The translations under genes and the position numbers were made by a program. DNA of 33,533 nucleotides from assembly GCA_022827045.1 (NCBI GenBank), contig JAJDTQ010000263.1, positions 1 through 33,533 on the forward strand, in the 5' to 3' direction. Below, piece after piece: positions 25,130 to 32,455 of the stretch. Each line of letters opens with the position of its first letter. The first letter of the stretch is position 1. Under the pieces are notes generated by a model, which worked only from the letters and a program-made list of their open reading frames with translations, did no database searches and was not told the DNA's origin. The DNA comes from Candidatus Binatia bacterium. Its GTDB lineage: Bacteria > Desulfobacterota_B > Binatia > UBA9968 > JAJDTQ01.

Positions 25130-25400
25130 TGGAAGCGCCGGGCTGCGGCCAGGCCCGACCTGTCCTGGCCCTCTGATCGCGAGTTCCTGTTCTCCGAGAT
25201 CGAAAGCCGTTGTCAGCCTGCGCCGTGCGCGTTATTGTTTTGCAGCATTATTAGGATTTTGTTACTATATAATTCCGATTTATCGCATAAAGAAACCGTT
25301 TGCACTATATGAAGCCAGTCTCAAGCGTTCTGGGGCATTCGACGGTAAAATCTCGATTTCGTTCATATGCGGTGAGGATTGAAACAGTTTAGTCGCCAGT
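25130..25400. other. A+T-rich intergenic region between the catabolic operon and the Fic gene
   Basis: No gene is credible in these 271 bases. A small hairpin GGCCAGG (25147-25153) with CCTGGCC (25164-25170) follows the hyuB stop but has no T-run, so it is at best a weak terminator. From about 25228 the sequence turns A+T-rich, in sharp contrast to the rest of the window. The contrast and the change of gene content downstream suggest a junction of transferred DNA. Confidence 0.6.
25268..25273 (+). promoter_or_regulatory. Perfect -10 hexamer TATAAT upstream of the Fic gene
   Basis: TATAAT lies at 25268-25273, about 127 bases before the Fic ATG. The best -35-like match, TTGCAG at 25240-25245, is 22 bases away, which is too far. 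It may be an activator-dependent promoter or chance in A+T-rich sequence. Confidence 0.3.
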
Positions 25401-26936
25401 ATGGTTGTTCAGAATCATTTTTCAGGACCCGTTACCGTTTTTCGTGAGCGACGCCTCCCTGTGCCCGGCACGCCGGTGGGCTATGCCGCGTTGATCGGGG
25501 CGTATGACCTGCGTGTGCCGCTCCCTCGTACCCTGAGCGCCGTAGGCAAGAGCCACAGGCGCATGGAAGAAGGCGGCTGGCGCATCTATACCCCTCGGTA
25601 CGCCCCCAAGGCCGATTTACAAGGTCATCTTACTTTCGCTCTCAAATACGAAGGACTCGATCTAACCGTCCTGAAGCGGCTCTTCGTCACGGCCGGTCAT
25701 GGCCAGGTCGAGGCGATGGTCAGGGCAAAGCCGACGAGTTCCTATGCGCGCCGCATCTGGTTCCTGCACGAGTGGCTCACTGGAGAACGGCTCGATCTCC
25801 CGGACGCCGGTAGTGGTGCGTACCCGCATGTCGTCAATCCGGCCCTGCAGTACTCGGCGGCTCCCGAGAACTCCTCCCGGCATCGCGTGAAGAACAACCT
25901 GCCCGGCACGCCGAATTTCTGCCCGCTGGTGTTTCGGACGGAGGCGCTGGACCGCTTCGTCGGCATGGACCTGTCGGCGCGCGCCCGGCAAGCGGCCGCC
26001 GCCGTGCCGCGCGATCTGCTGACGCGGACCGCCGCTTTCCTTTTGCTGAAGGACTCCAGGTCCAGCTTTGCCATCGAAGGCGAGCGGCCTCGGCCGGATC
26101 GCATTCAGCGGTGGGGTCGCGCCATCTCCCAGGCCGGCACGCAACCCCTCGATCTCGACGAGCTGGTGCGCCTGCAGCGCATCGTGATCGGCGATTTCCG
26201 GTTCCTGCGTCCCGGCCTGCGTACCGCGGGCGGTTTTGTCGGCGAGCACGATCGCGAGACGCGTATGCCGATCCCGGATCATGTCAGCGCCCGGCCCGAC
26301 GATCTGGCGCAACTCGTTGACGGTATGGTCGCGTTCGACAGACGGGCCACGCCACAGCTCGATCCGGTTGTGGCCGCCTCGGCGCTCGCTTTCGGGTTCG
26401 TCTTCGTCCATCCTTTCGAGGACGGAAATGGCAGGCTGCACCGCTACCTGATCCACCATGTCCTGGCGGAACGAGGGTTCAATCCGCCGGGCGTCATCTT
26501 TCCGGTCTCGGCGGTGATCCTGGACCGGATGGACGCCTACCGGGCGGCGCTCGAAGACCATTCGCGGAGACTGCTGCCGGCTGTGGACTGGGAGCCGACC
26601 GACGACGGCAACATCCGTGTGCTCAACGACACCGGCGACTTCTACCGGTTCTTCGACGCCACGCCCCAGACGGAGTTCCTGTACGGGTGCGTGCAGAGGA
26701 CCATCGAACAGGACCTGCCGCGGGAAGCGGCCTTCCTGAAACGATACGATGCGTTCCGCGCGGAGCTCGATCTGATGCTCGATCTGCCGGACCGTTCGTC
26801 CGATCTCCTGTTTCGCCTCCTTCAGCAGAACGGCGGGAAGCTGTCCCGCCGCGCCCGGAAGAACGAATTCGCAGCCCTGACCGACTCGGAGGTGGAGCGG
26901 ATCGAGGCAGCCTACCGCGACGCCGGCCATTCTTGA
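25401..26936 (+). CDS. Fic family protein (probable AMP-transferase, class II autoinhibited)
   Basis: A 511-residue protein with the Fic active-site motif HPFEDGNGRLHR (about residues 338-349), where the His transfers AMP from ATP to a hydroxyl side chain and GNGR holds the phosphates. Upstream, SSFAIEGERP (about 221-230) matches the inhibitory helix motif [S/T]xxxE[G/N], whose Glu competes with ATP; its place N-terminal to the Fic core within the same chain makes this class II. The first 200 residues are unlike common Fic proteins I can recall and may select the target. The last part (SDLLFRLLQQNGGKLSRRARKNEFAALTD) resembles a winged-helix DNA-binding end. No separate antitoxin gene is visible. 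It is unrelated to the metabolic neighbours. Role could be stress regulation or conflict. Confidence 0.85.
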   Translation: MVVQNHFSGPVTVFRERRLPVPGTPVGYAALIGAYDLRVPLPRTLSAVGKSHRRMEEGGWRIYTPRYAPKADLQGHLTFALKYEGLDLTVLKRLFVTAGHGQVEAMVRAKPTSSYARRIWFLHEWLTGERLDLPDAGSGAYPHVVNPALQYSAAPENSSRHRVKNNLPGTPNFCPLVFRTEALDRFVGMDLSARARQAAAAVPRDLLTRTAAFLLLKDSRSSFAIEGERPRPDRIQRWGRAISQAGTQPLDLDELVRLQRIVIGDFRFLRPGLRTAGGFVGEHDRETRMPIPDHVSARPDDLAQLVDGMVAFDRRATPQLDPVVAASALAFGFVFVHPFEDGNGRLHRYLIHHVLAERGFNPPGVIFPVSAVILDRMDAYRAALEDHSRRLLPAVDWEPTDDGNIRVLNDTGDFYRFFDATPQTEFLYGCVQRTIEQDLPREAAFLKRYDAFRAELDLMLDLPDRSSDLLFRLLQQNGGKLSRRARKNEFAALTDSEVERIEAAYRDAGHS

Positions 26937-26962
26937 CACGGGCGGTCGTTGAACTGTATGGG
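26933..26962 (+). promoter_or_regulatory. Promoter candidate for the gentisate-dioxygenase-like gene
   Basis: A perfect TTGACA (26933-26938) overlaps the Fic stop codon and is followed after 18 bases by TATGGG (26957-26962), a poor -10. It would start transcription about 60 bases before the bicupin gene. Tentative. Confidence 0.3.
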
Positions 26963-27030
26963 TGGCACACGTGGAGCCATGTCCCCGGTTCGCTTCACCG
27001 GTACGTATACCAGCGTGAGGAGTGGATCCG

Positions 27031-28083
27031 ATGTCGGACGGCAACCGCAGCGATGTCCAGCAGCGGCTGGCTGAACTGAACGATAACGTACGCAAGGCTT
27101 CCCTCAGAGGAGCCTGGCAGCGTGCCGGCCGGGCCCGGGAGCCCGGCGCAAGCCCCTGGGTCTGGCGCTGGAAGGAGATCCTCCCCAGCATCACCGAGGC
27201 CGGTGAAGTCGTTCCCATCGACGATGTCATGCGGATGCGGACGATAGGCTTGGTGAATCCCTCGCAGGTCCTGCCCTTCGGAACGACCCGGACCTTCGGG
27301 GTTACGATTCAGCATCTCAACCCCGGGGAAACGACGGAATCGCACCGTCACACGCCCGCCTCCATCTATTTCACCATCCAGGGCGGCGGCGTCTACACAA
27401 CCGCCGAAGGCGAGCAACAATTCATGGAGCCCGGCGACCTCCTCGTCCAGCCCAGTTGGACGTGGCACGGGTCGCAAAACACCGGCGGGACGCCGGCCCT
27501 GTGGTTGACGGCGATGGACATCAGTCTTGCCGACTACCTGGGTGCTTGGTTCCGCGAGAAATATCCGGGAGAGAGGGTGCAGCCCTTCACGAAGGCGGAC
27601 GGCTACCACCTCAGACGGATGGGAGGCCTGCGCTCCAGCGCGGCGCTGGAAGGCGAGGGTCCCTTTCCGGTGAAGTACCCTTGGCGGGAGACGCTGGAGA
27701 CCCTGGAGGAGTTGGCCGCCGCCGGGGAGGGCGATTCCCACGACGCGGTGGTGCTGGACTACGCCAACCCGCTGGACGGCGGGCCCACGACGGCGACCCT
27801 AGGCTGTCGGGTGCAGATGCTGCGCCCGGGTGAAGAGACCGTCAGTCACCGGCATACCGGGAACGCCATCTACCACGTGGTGCAGGGTTCGGGTCACATG
27901 AACATCGGAAGGAGCAAGACCGAGGAGGAAGTGCTCGATTGGGGTCAACGGGACTGCTTCGTCATCCCCTCGTGGTACTGGCACCGGTTCCGCAACGAGT
28001 CATCCACCGAACCCGTCATCTTGTTCTCGGTCAACGATCGCCCGCTCCTTGAGAGTATCGGGCTCTACCGCGAAGAAGGTTGA
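27031..28083 (+). CDS. Bicupin protein, gentisate 1,2-dioxygenase-like
   Basis: A 350-residue protein with two cupin domains. Each has the family's SHRHT metal motif: ESHRHTPASIYFTIQG (about residues 107-122) and VSHRHTGNAIYHVVQG (about 271-286), with further His in WTWHGS and WYWHRF. This is the pattern of gentisate 1,2-dioxygenases and related Fe(II) ring-cleavage enzymes (including 1-hydroxy-2-naphthoate and salicylate dioxygenases), which open hydroxylated aromatic acids with O2. GAGGAG (27017-27022) eight bases before the ATG at 27031 fixes the start; an upstream GTG at 27022 overlaps that site and is less likely. The amidohydrolase gene follows after 39 bases, as expected if it acts on the ring-cleavage product. 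The exact aromatic substrate is not readable from sequence. Confidence 0.85.
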   Translation: MSDGNRSDVQQRLAELNDNVRKASLRGAWQRAGRAREPGASPWVWRWKEILPSITEAGEVVPIDDVMRMRTIGLVNPSQVLPFGTTRTFGVTIQHLNPGETTESHRHTPASIYFTIQGGGVYTTAEGEQQFMEPGDLLVQPSWTWHGSQNTGGTPALWLTAMDISLADYLGAWFREKYPGERVQPFTKADGYHLRRMGGLRSSAALEGEGPFPVKYPWRETLETLEELAAAGEGDSHDAVVLDYANPLDGGPTTATLGCRVQMLRPGEETVSHRHTGNAIYHVVQGSGHMNIGRSKTEEEVLDWGQRDCFVIPSWYWHRFRNESSTEPVILFSVNDRPLLESIGLYREEG

Positions 28084-28122
28084 GGGCATGTTCAACGATT
28101 TCTTCGAGGAAGGACGGTAACC

Positions 28123-29337
28123 ATGGCGCGACACTACCGATGCATCTCGGCGGATTCCCACCTGGACATCCGGCCGGAACGCTGGACCGGCCGGGTGCCG
28201 GAACGCTGGCGCGACCGGGCGCCGAGGACGGTGACCCTCGCCAACGGCGACGAGGGGATCATCGTCGAGAACCGCCCGCCCCGGAGCCCCGGCGCCACCA
28301 CCATCACCGGCATCCCCTATGAACAGCACGGCCTCCAGAAGTACTGGTTCGAGGGTCCGGGCACGGGTGCGCCGGAACAGCGTCTGTGGGAGCAGGACCA
28401 GGACGGAGTCGACGCCGAGGTGCTTTTTACCCACGGGTCCTATCCCATGTTCTGGCGCGGCATCGCGGACGACGAGGCCTACAAGGCCATGATCCGCGCC
28501 TACAACGAGTGGCTCGCCGAGGAATACTGCGCCTTCAGTCCCAACCGGCTCATCGCCATGGGGGTACTTCCGGACACGGGCGTGGACGACGCCGTGGCGG
28601 AGATGGAGTACTGCGCCAAGGCCGGTCTCAAGGGGGTCAACCTCCACCGCTTTCCCGCCGGTCACTCCTACGTCACGCCTGACGACGACCGCTTCTGGGA
28701 GGCCGCCGTGGATCTCAAGATGCCCATCGCCTCGCACACCTTCGGCGGCACCACCCGGCTTGGCAACAAGGGACCGATCTTCATCTACCCCGACGGCGGC
28801 GGCCCCAAGTCCGAGCGCGACCCGGTGACGCTGCTTTTCCGCTTCGCCGGGGAGCAACCGATCGCGCCATTGCAGATGGCCATGGCCAGGGTCTTCGACC
28901 GGCTGCCGGACCTGCGGGTCTACTGGGCCGAGAGCCAGTGCGGCTGGCTCCCGTACAGCTACGACCAGATCGACGACAACTATGAACGCAACCGCTACTG
29001 GGGCGAGCGCGACTACGGCATCAAGCCCACGGCCCGGCGACCCAGCGAATACCTGCGCGAAAATTGCTTGTGGGGTTTCATGCGCGATCCCTGGGGCGTC
29101 AAGTGCCGCAGGGAGATCGGCGTCAACATCCTGATGTGGGGCAGCGACTTCGCCCACGCCACCGGGAACTGGCCGCACTCACAGGACGTCATAGACGAGA
29201 CCTTCACCGGCGTGACCGAAGAGGAACGCTATGCCATGCTGGCCGGCAACGCCGTCGGGTTCTTCCGCCTCGATGCCGCGGTGGACCTGGAGCGTGAGCC
29301 CGGAGCTCCCATGGCCGGCACTGGCACCGGAGCGTAG
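28123..29337 (+). CDS. Amidohydrolase family protein (COG2159)
   Basis: A 404-residue metal-dependent hydrolase or decarboxylase of the same superfamily as the gene at 2123 but of a different branch. The first strand is ISADSHLDIRPERW, with the metal motif reduced to SADSHLD (Asp-x-x-... His rather than HHH), a common variant. MGVLPDTGVDDAVAEMEYCAKAGLKGVNL, PIASHTFGG, and the late GSDFAHATGNWPHS (the catalytic Asp block) followed by YAMLAGNAVGFFRLD complete the family pattern. AAGGA eight bases before the ATG supports the start. It lies between the bicupin ring-cleavage gene and a solute-binding gene, which suggests a step in the breakdown of the same aromatic compound. Substrate not assignable. 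Confidence 0.85.
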   Translation: MARHYRCISADSHLDIRPERWTGRVPERWRDRAPRTVTLANGDEGIIVENRPPRSPGATTITGIPYEQHGLQKYWFEGPGTGAPEQRLWEQDQDGVDAEVLFTHGSYPMFWRGIADDEAYKAMIRAYNEWLAEEYCAFSPNRLIAMGVLPDTGVDDAVAEMEYCAKAGLKGVNLHRFPAGHSYVTPDDDRFWEAAVDLKMPIASHTFGGTTRLGNKGPIFIYPDGGGPKSERDPVTLLFRFAGEQPIAPLQMAMARVFDRLPDLRVYWAESQCGWLPYSYDQIDDNYERNRYWGERDYGIKPTARRPSEYLRENCLWGFMRDPWGVKCRREIGVNILMWGSDFAHATGNWPHSQDVIDETFTGVTEEERYAMLAGNAVGFFRLDAAVDLEREPGAPMAGTGTGA

Positions 29338-29362
29338 ACCCGCAACCTCGAAACCCGGGCAC

Positions 29363-29387
29363 ATTGCCTCGGCAATAGGAGGGCAAT
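29363..29387 (+). promoter_or_regulatory. Inverted repeat with two alternative partners at the ribosome site of the third receptor gene
   Basis: ATTGCC (29363-29368) can pair with GGCAAT at 29371-29376, or with a second GGCAAT at 29382-29387 that overlaps the AGGAGGG Shine-Dalgarno (29377-29383). The two hairpins exclude each other and the second would hide the ribosome site. It could equally be a 14-base operator palindrome. Stems are short (6 bp). Confidence 0.35.
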
Positions 29388-29390
29388 CCC

Positions 29391-30524
29391 ATGCGTCCAT
29401 TTCTCGCAGTCTCAACGACCGTCTTTCTGCTCCTCGCCGCGCTGACCGCCGCCGGCGCGTCTCCCCTCGAAGAGTTGGCGGCCAAGGCCAAGGCATCCAG
29501 CCACACCATCACGATGACCTTGGAGGGCGTGCCGCCGGAGATCATCCGGGCTAAGGAGAAGGCCTTCGAGAAGCGCTTCGGCTTCAACCTGCGCCTGGAG
29601 TCGGAGCCCGGACACCACCGTAAGGCCCCGGTGAAGATCATGCAGGCGGCCAAGACGGGCCGCGGCGTGGTGGACATGTGGGACGGCGGACTGCCGCTGG
29701 TGCTGCGCATGTTCAAGGCCGGCCACACCCGGCAGCCGCCATGGGAGGCCATCTACGAGGGCTGGCCGCTGGCGCGAAAGCTCCAGGCCACCGTCCCTGC
29801 CATCAAGAGCGCCGCCGGGGCATCGCTGCGCGACCATTGCCTGCACCACCAGATGGGGACCTGGACCATCGTGTACAATACCCGCAGAGTGAAGCCCGAA
29901 GAGCTGAAAGGGATCCGGTTCGAGGACCTGACCGACGAAAAATGGCGCAACCGGGTGGTCTGGGACGTGCGCGCGTTGGGTCTGTACGTGCTGCCGTTCG
30001 CTCCCGGCTGGAGCGAGGACCGGTTGCGCGTGTACGCCCACAACCTCGGCGCCAACGGCGTCAGGCTGGTTTCCGGCGGCACCTCGGGTGTTTTGCAGGC
30101 GCTCATTCAGGGTGAGGGCGACATTGCGGTCGCTTCCATGGTGCAGATCGTTCAGCAGAAGACGCTGGGCGCGCCGCTCGACATGACCTTCGCGGGCATG
30201 GTGCTGGGCAACCTCACGGTCTCCTGCCTGATCCAGCCCGGCGTCAACGATCCCAACATGGCGGCGCTCTACTGGGGCTGGAACCATTTCGACGGCAACT
30301 ACACCGAAGCCGCCATCACCGGCGGCGGCGTGTTCCGCATGTACGACGAAGAGGCGGACCGCCTGCCGCTGGTCAAGCTGGCGCGCCAGCACGGCATCAA
30401 GTCGGTGGAACAGGTTGCCGGCCCCAAGACCGAAGAGCAGGCGAAGCTCGCCGGCAAGTACCGGAAGACCGCCATCAACGCCCTGAAGGCGGGCATAGCG
30501 AGCAAGAAGAAGATTACGAAATAG
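29391..30524 (+). CDS. ABC transporter substrate-binding protein (third copy)
   Basis: A 377-residue exported receptor, more distant from the other two. AGGAGGG seven bases before the ATG at 29391 is strong. Residues 1 to about 23 form a signal peptide (MRPFLAVSTTVFLLLAALTAAGA), and the mature protein opens with PLEELAAKAKASSHTITMTLEG. Family-like segments are TIVYNTRRVKPEELKGIRFEDLTDEKW and the GGTSGVLQALIQGEGDIAVASM block. No paired tyrosines for iron are seen. The basic C-terminus (KAGIASKKKITK) resembles that of copy 1 (LVRRKKK). It pairs with the permease gene 108 bases downstream, and follows two ring-degradation genes, which hints that it imports their substrate. Confidence 0.82.
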   Translation: MRPFLAVSTTVFLLLAALTAAGASPLEELAAKAKASSHTITMTLEGVPPEIIRAKEKAFEKRFGFNLRLESEPGHHRKAPVKIMQAAKTGRGVVDMWDGGLPLVLRMFKAGHTRQPPWEAIYEGWPLARKLQATVPAIKSAAGASLRDHCLHHQMGTWTIVYNTRRVKPEELKGIRFEDLTDEKWRNRVVWDVRALGLYVLPFAPGWSEDRLRVYAHNLGANGVRLVSGGTSGVLQALIQGEGDIAVASMVQIVQQKTLGAPLDMTFAGMVLGNLTVSCLIQPGVNDPNMAALYWGWNHFDGNYTEAAITGGGVFRMYDEEADRLPLVKLARQHGIKSVEQVAGPKTEEQAKLAGKYRKTAINALKAGIASKKKITK

Positions 30525-30556
30525 GGTGATCGAGGCCTCCGGAGCCCGGCGGTTGC

Positions 30557-30587
30557 GGCTCGGACGGTGTAGTCCCCGTCCCGAGCC
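30557..30587 (+). promoter_or_regulatory. Hairpin between receptor and permease genes
   Basis: GGCTCGGACGG (30557-30567) pairs with CCGTCCCGAGCC (30576-30587) through 11 base pairs with one bulged C and an 8-base loop. No T-run follows, so it is not a classical terminator. Structures here commonly protect the abundant receptor mRNA and lower expression of the membrane subunits. Confidence 0.5.
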
Positions 30588-30632
30588 CAGCCGTTCCGCT
30601 TCGGCGGCCGACGGACGCCCCGTGTAGCAGCC

Positions 30633-32378
30633 ATGGGAAGCACCGCAGGCGCGAATTCGCAGCCGGCCCTGTCCCGGCTGCGGCAGTTCCGGCAGCCCGG
30701 CGCCCTGTCCGTGCTCGCGGTGCTGGTGGTGCTGGTCATCGTGCCGCTGTTCTTCATGGTGCTCGCGAGCTTCCGTCCCGAGGGGCTGTTGCCCCTGGAG
30801 CCCGGCCCCTTCACGGTCTCCCCGTACATCGAGGCATTCACCGGCGCCGACTTCAGGCCCATCATCCGAGACACGCTTCTGTACTCCGGGCTGGGCGTGC
30901 TGTTCGCGCTGCCCATCGCCTTCGGGTTCGCTTTCCTCACCGAGCGCACGGACATGCCGCTGCGCAACTCCATGTACGTGCTCATGTTCGTTCCCATGAG
31001 CACGCCGGTGTTCGCCACCGCGCTGGGCTGGGTGCTGCTTCTGGGACCTCGGGGCGGCACCGTCAACGTATACCTGCGCATGCTCTTCGGCATCGAGTCG
31101 GGCGAGGGGCCGTTCAACATCTTCAGTATGACCGGGCTCGTCTTTGTGCATGTGCTCGGGATCATACCGACCATGTGGCTCTTCCTTACCGCGGTGCTGC
31201 GGCAGATGGACCCGGCCCTGGAGGAGGCCGCGCTGGCGTCCGGCGCCTCGCGCTGGCAGGTGCTCCGCACCGTAACCGCGCCGCTCATGCGTCCGGGAGT
31301 GGCCGCGGTGGGCATCTACTTCTTCGTCACCGGCCTCGAGTCGCTGGAGCTGCCGCTGGCCCTGGGGCCCACCGCGGGCATCGAACTCCTGTCCACCAAG
31401 ATCTTCTTCAGCCTGCTCCCGTCGGCGGACCTGGGCGTCAACTACGGTATCCCCGCGGCATTCGGCATGCTGGGGCTGGCCATGGGGGTGCTGGGAAGTC
31501 TCATCTACATTCGCCTGGTGCGCCAGACCTCCCAGTTCGCCGTGATCACGGGCAAGGGCTACCGCCCCCGGCTCATCTCCCTGGGGCGCTGGAAGTACGC
31601 GGCCCTGGGCGCCATCCTGCTCTTCGTCCTCGTGAAGGTCGTGCTGCCGTTCGCGATACTCCTGTACGCGAGCTTTCTGCGCTTCTACGTGCCGCCGGTG
31701 CTGGAGTTCGCGGCCGACATGCGCTGGACGCTGCTCCACTACACGCGGCTCCTGGACTACCGCTTCTTCGGCAGCTACTTTGTCAACACCCTGATCGTCG
31801 CGGTGGAGGCCGCGACCCTGACCATGCTGCTGGTGAGCTTCATCGGCTGGCTGGTGGTGCGGCGTCCCTCCAGGCTCACGGACCTCATCAACGTGGTGGC
31901 CTTCATGCCCCTGGCCATCCCTGGAGTCATCTCGACCCTGGCGCTCTTCCTCATGTTCGTGGGCACGCCGCTCTACGGCACGCTCATCCTCCTGACCCTG
32001 GCGTTCGTGGCCCGCTACCTCGCGTTCGGCACCCGGCTGATGCACTCCGCCATGCTGCAGCTCCACCAGGAACTGGAGGAGGCCTCCCAGGCGAGCGGCG
32101 CCAACAACCTTCAGACCTTCCTCCGCATCACGCTGCGGCTCCTGATCCCGGCGTTCCTCAGCGGATGGCTGTGGGTGCTGGTGCACGCCGCCAAGGACTT
32201 CTCCGTGGCGCTGCTGCTCGCCTCGGCCGGCAGCGTGCTGGTGGCGAACATCGTCTACGAGGCCTTCATCGGCGGCCACTTCAACGAGTCCGCGGCCATG
32301 CTGGTGGTGCTGATCACCTTCAACCTGATCTTCGTCATCGCCGGCAGGAAGGTCATCGGGCAGTCCATCGCGCACTAG
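30633..32378 (+). CDS. ABC transporter permease, Fe3+-type fused double permease (third copy)
   Basis: A 581-residue inner-membrane protein with two permease halves and about 12 hydrophobic segments. The ATPase-contact loops are [23 protein letters not shown] from residue 197 and [25 protein letters not shown] from about 481. The second loop carries the usual Gly. The ATG at 30633 has no strong ribosome site (CGTGTAGCAGCC precedes it), in keeping with lower expression than the receptor. No ATPase gene follows: the next gene is a flavin monooxygenase under its own promoter. The transporter must therefore borrow an ATPase, for example from the two FbpC-like genes upstream, or from elsewhere in the genome. 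Confidence 0.87.
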   Translation: MGSTAGANSQPALSRLRQFRQPGALSVLAVLVVLVIVPLFFMVLASFRPEGLLPLEPGPFTVSPYIEAFTGADFRPIIRDTLLYSGLGVLFALPIAFGFAFLTERTDMPLRNSMYVLMFVPMSTPVFATALGWVLLLGPRGGTVNVYLRMLFGIESGEGPFNIFSMTGLVFVHVLGIIPTMWLFLTAVLRQMDPALEEAALASGASRWQVLRTVTAPLMRPGVAAVGIYFFVTGLESLELPLALGPTAGIELLSTKIFFSLLPSADLGVNYGIPAAFGMLGLAMGVLGSLIYIRLVRQTSQFAVITGKGYRPRLISLGRWKYAALGAILLFVLVKVVLPFAILLYASFLRFYVPPVLEFAADMRWTLLHYTRLLDYRFFGSYFVNTLIVAVEAATLTMLLVSFIGWLVVRRPSRLTDLINVVAFMPLAIPGVISTLALFLMFVGTPLYGTLILLTLAFVARYLAFGTRLMHSAMLQLHQELEEASQASGANNLQTFLRITLRLLIPAFLSGWLWVLVHAAKDFSVALLLASAGSVLVANIVYEAFIGGHFNESAAMLVVLITFNLIFVIAGRKVIGQSIAH

Positions 32379-32383
32379 TTGTC

Positions 32384-32411
32384 CGCGGCCGAAGTTCTGG
32401 AACTTGCCGCG
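32384..32411. repeat. Inverted repeat between permease and monooxygenase genes, possible operator
   Basis: AAGTTC (32392-32397) and GAACTT (32400-32405) form a 14-base near-palindrome with a 2-base centre. Outer arms CGCGGC (32384-32389) and GCCGCG (32406-32411) extend it with a 2-base bulge. It lies just upstream of the -35 of the monooxygenase promoter, a likely activator or repressor position; it could also be a 3' structure for the permease mRNA. Confidence 0.4.
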
Positions 32412-32420
32412 AACGCCGCG

Positions 32421-32449
32421 TTGGCCCTTGGACGACGATGGCCTATAGT
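32421..32449 (+). promoter_or_regulatory. Probable leaderless promoter of the flavin monooxygenase gene
   Basis: TTGGCC (32421-32426) and TATAGT (32444-32449) are 17 bases apart, a good sigma70-like match. Transcription would begin about seven bases after the -10, at the A of the ATG at 32456. That codon has no Shine-Dalgarno, which agrees with a leaderless message. Confidence 0.5.
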
Positions 32450-32455
32450 GTTCCG

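Noticed and set aside
25200..25382. Tail of an open plus-strand frame in the A+T-rich gap, ending ISISFICGED
   Set aside because: No ATG, GTG or TTG with a ribosome site starts it inside the gap, and it continues an out-of-frame shadow of hyuB.
25371..25385. GGTGAGGATTGAAAC, resembling the 3' end of a CRISPR repeat
   Set aside because: It occurs once, with no second copy at spacer distance and no cas genes in the window.
28088..28120. Ten-codon reading frame MFNDFFEEGR just before the second amidohydrolase gene
   Set aside because: It contains that gene's ribosome site and has no run of regulatory codons; too short to support as a leader peptide.
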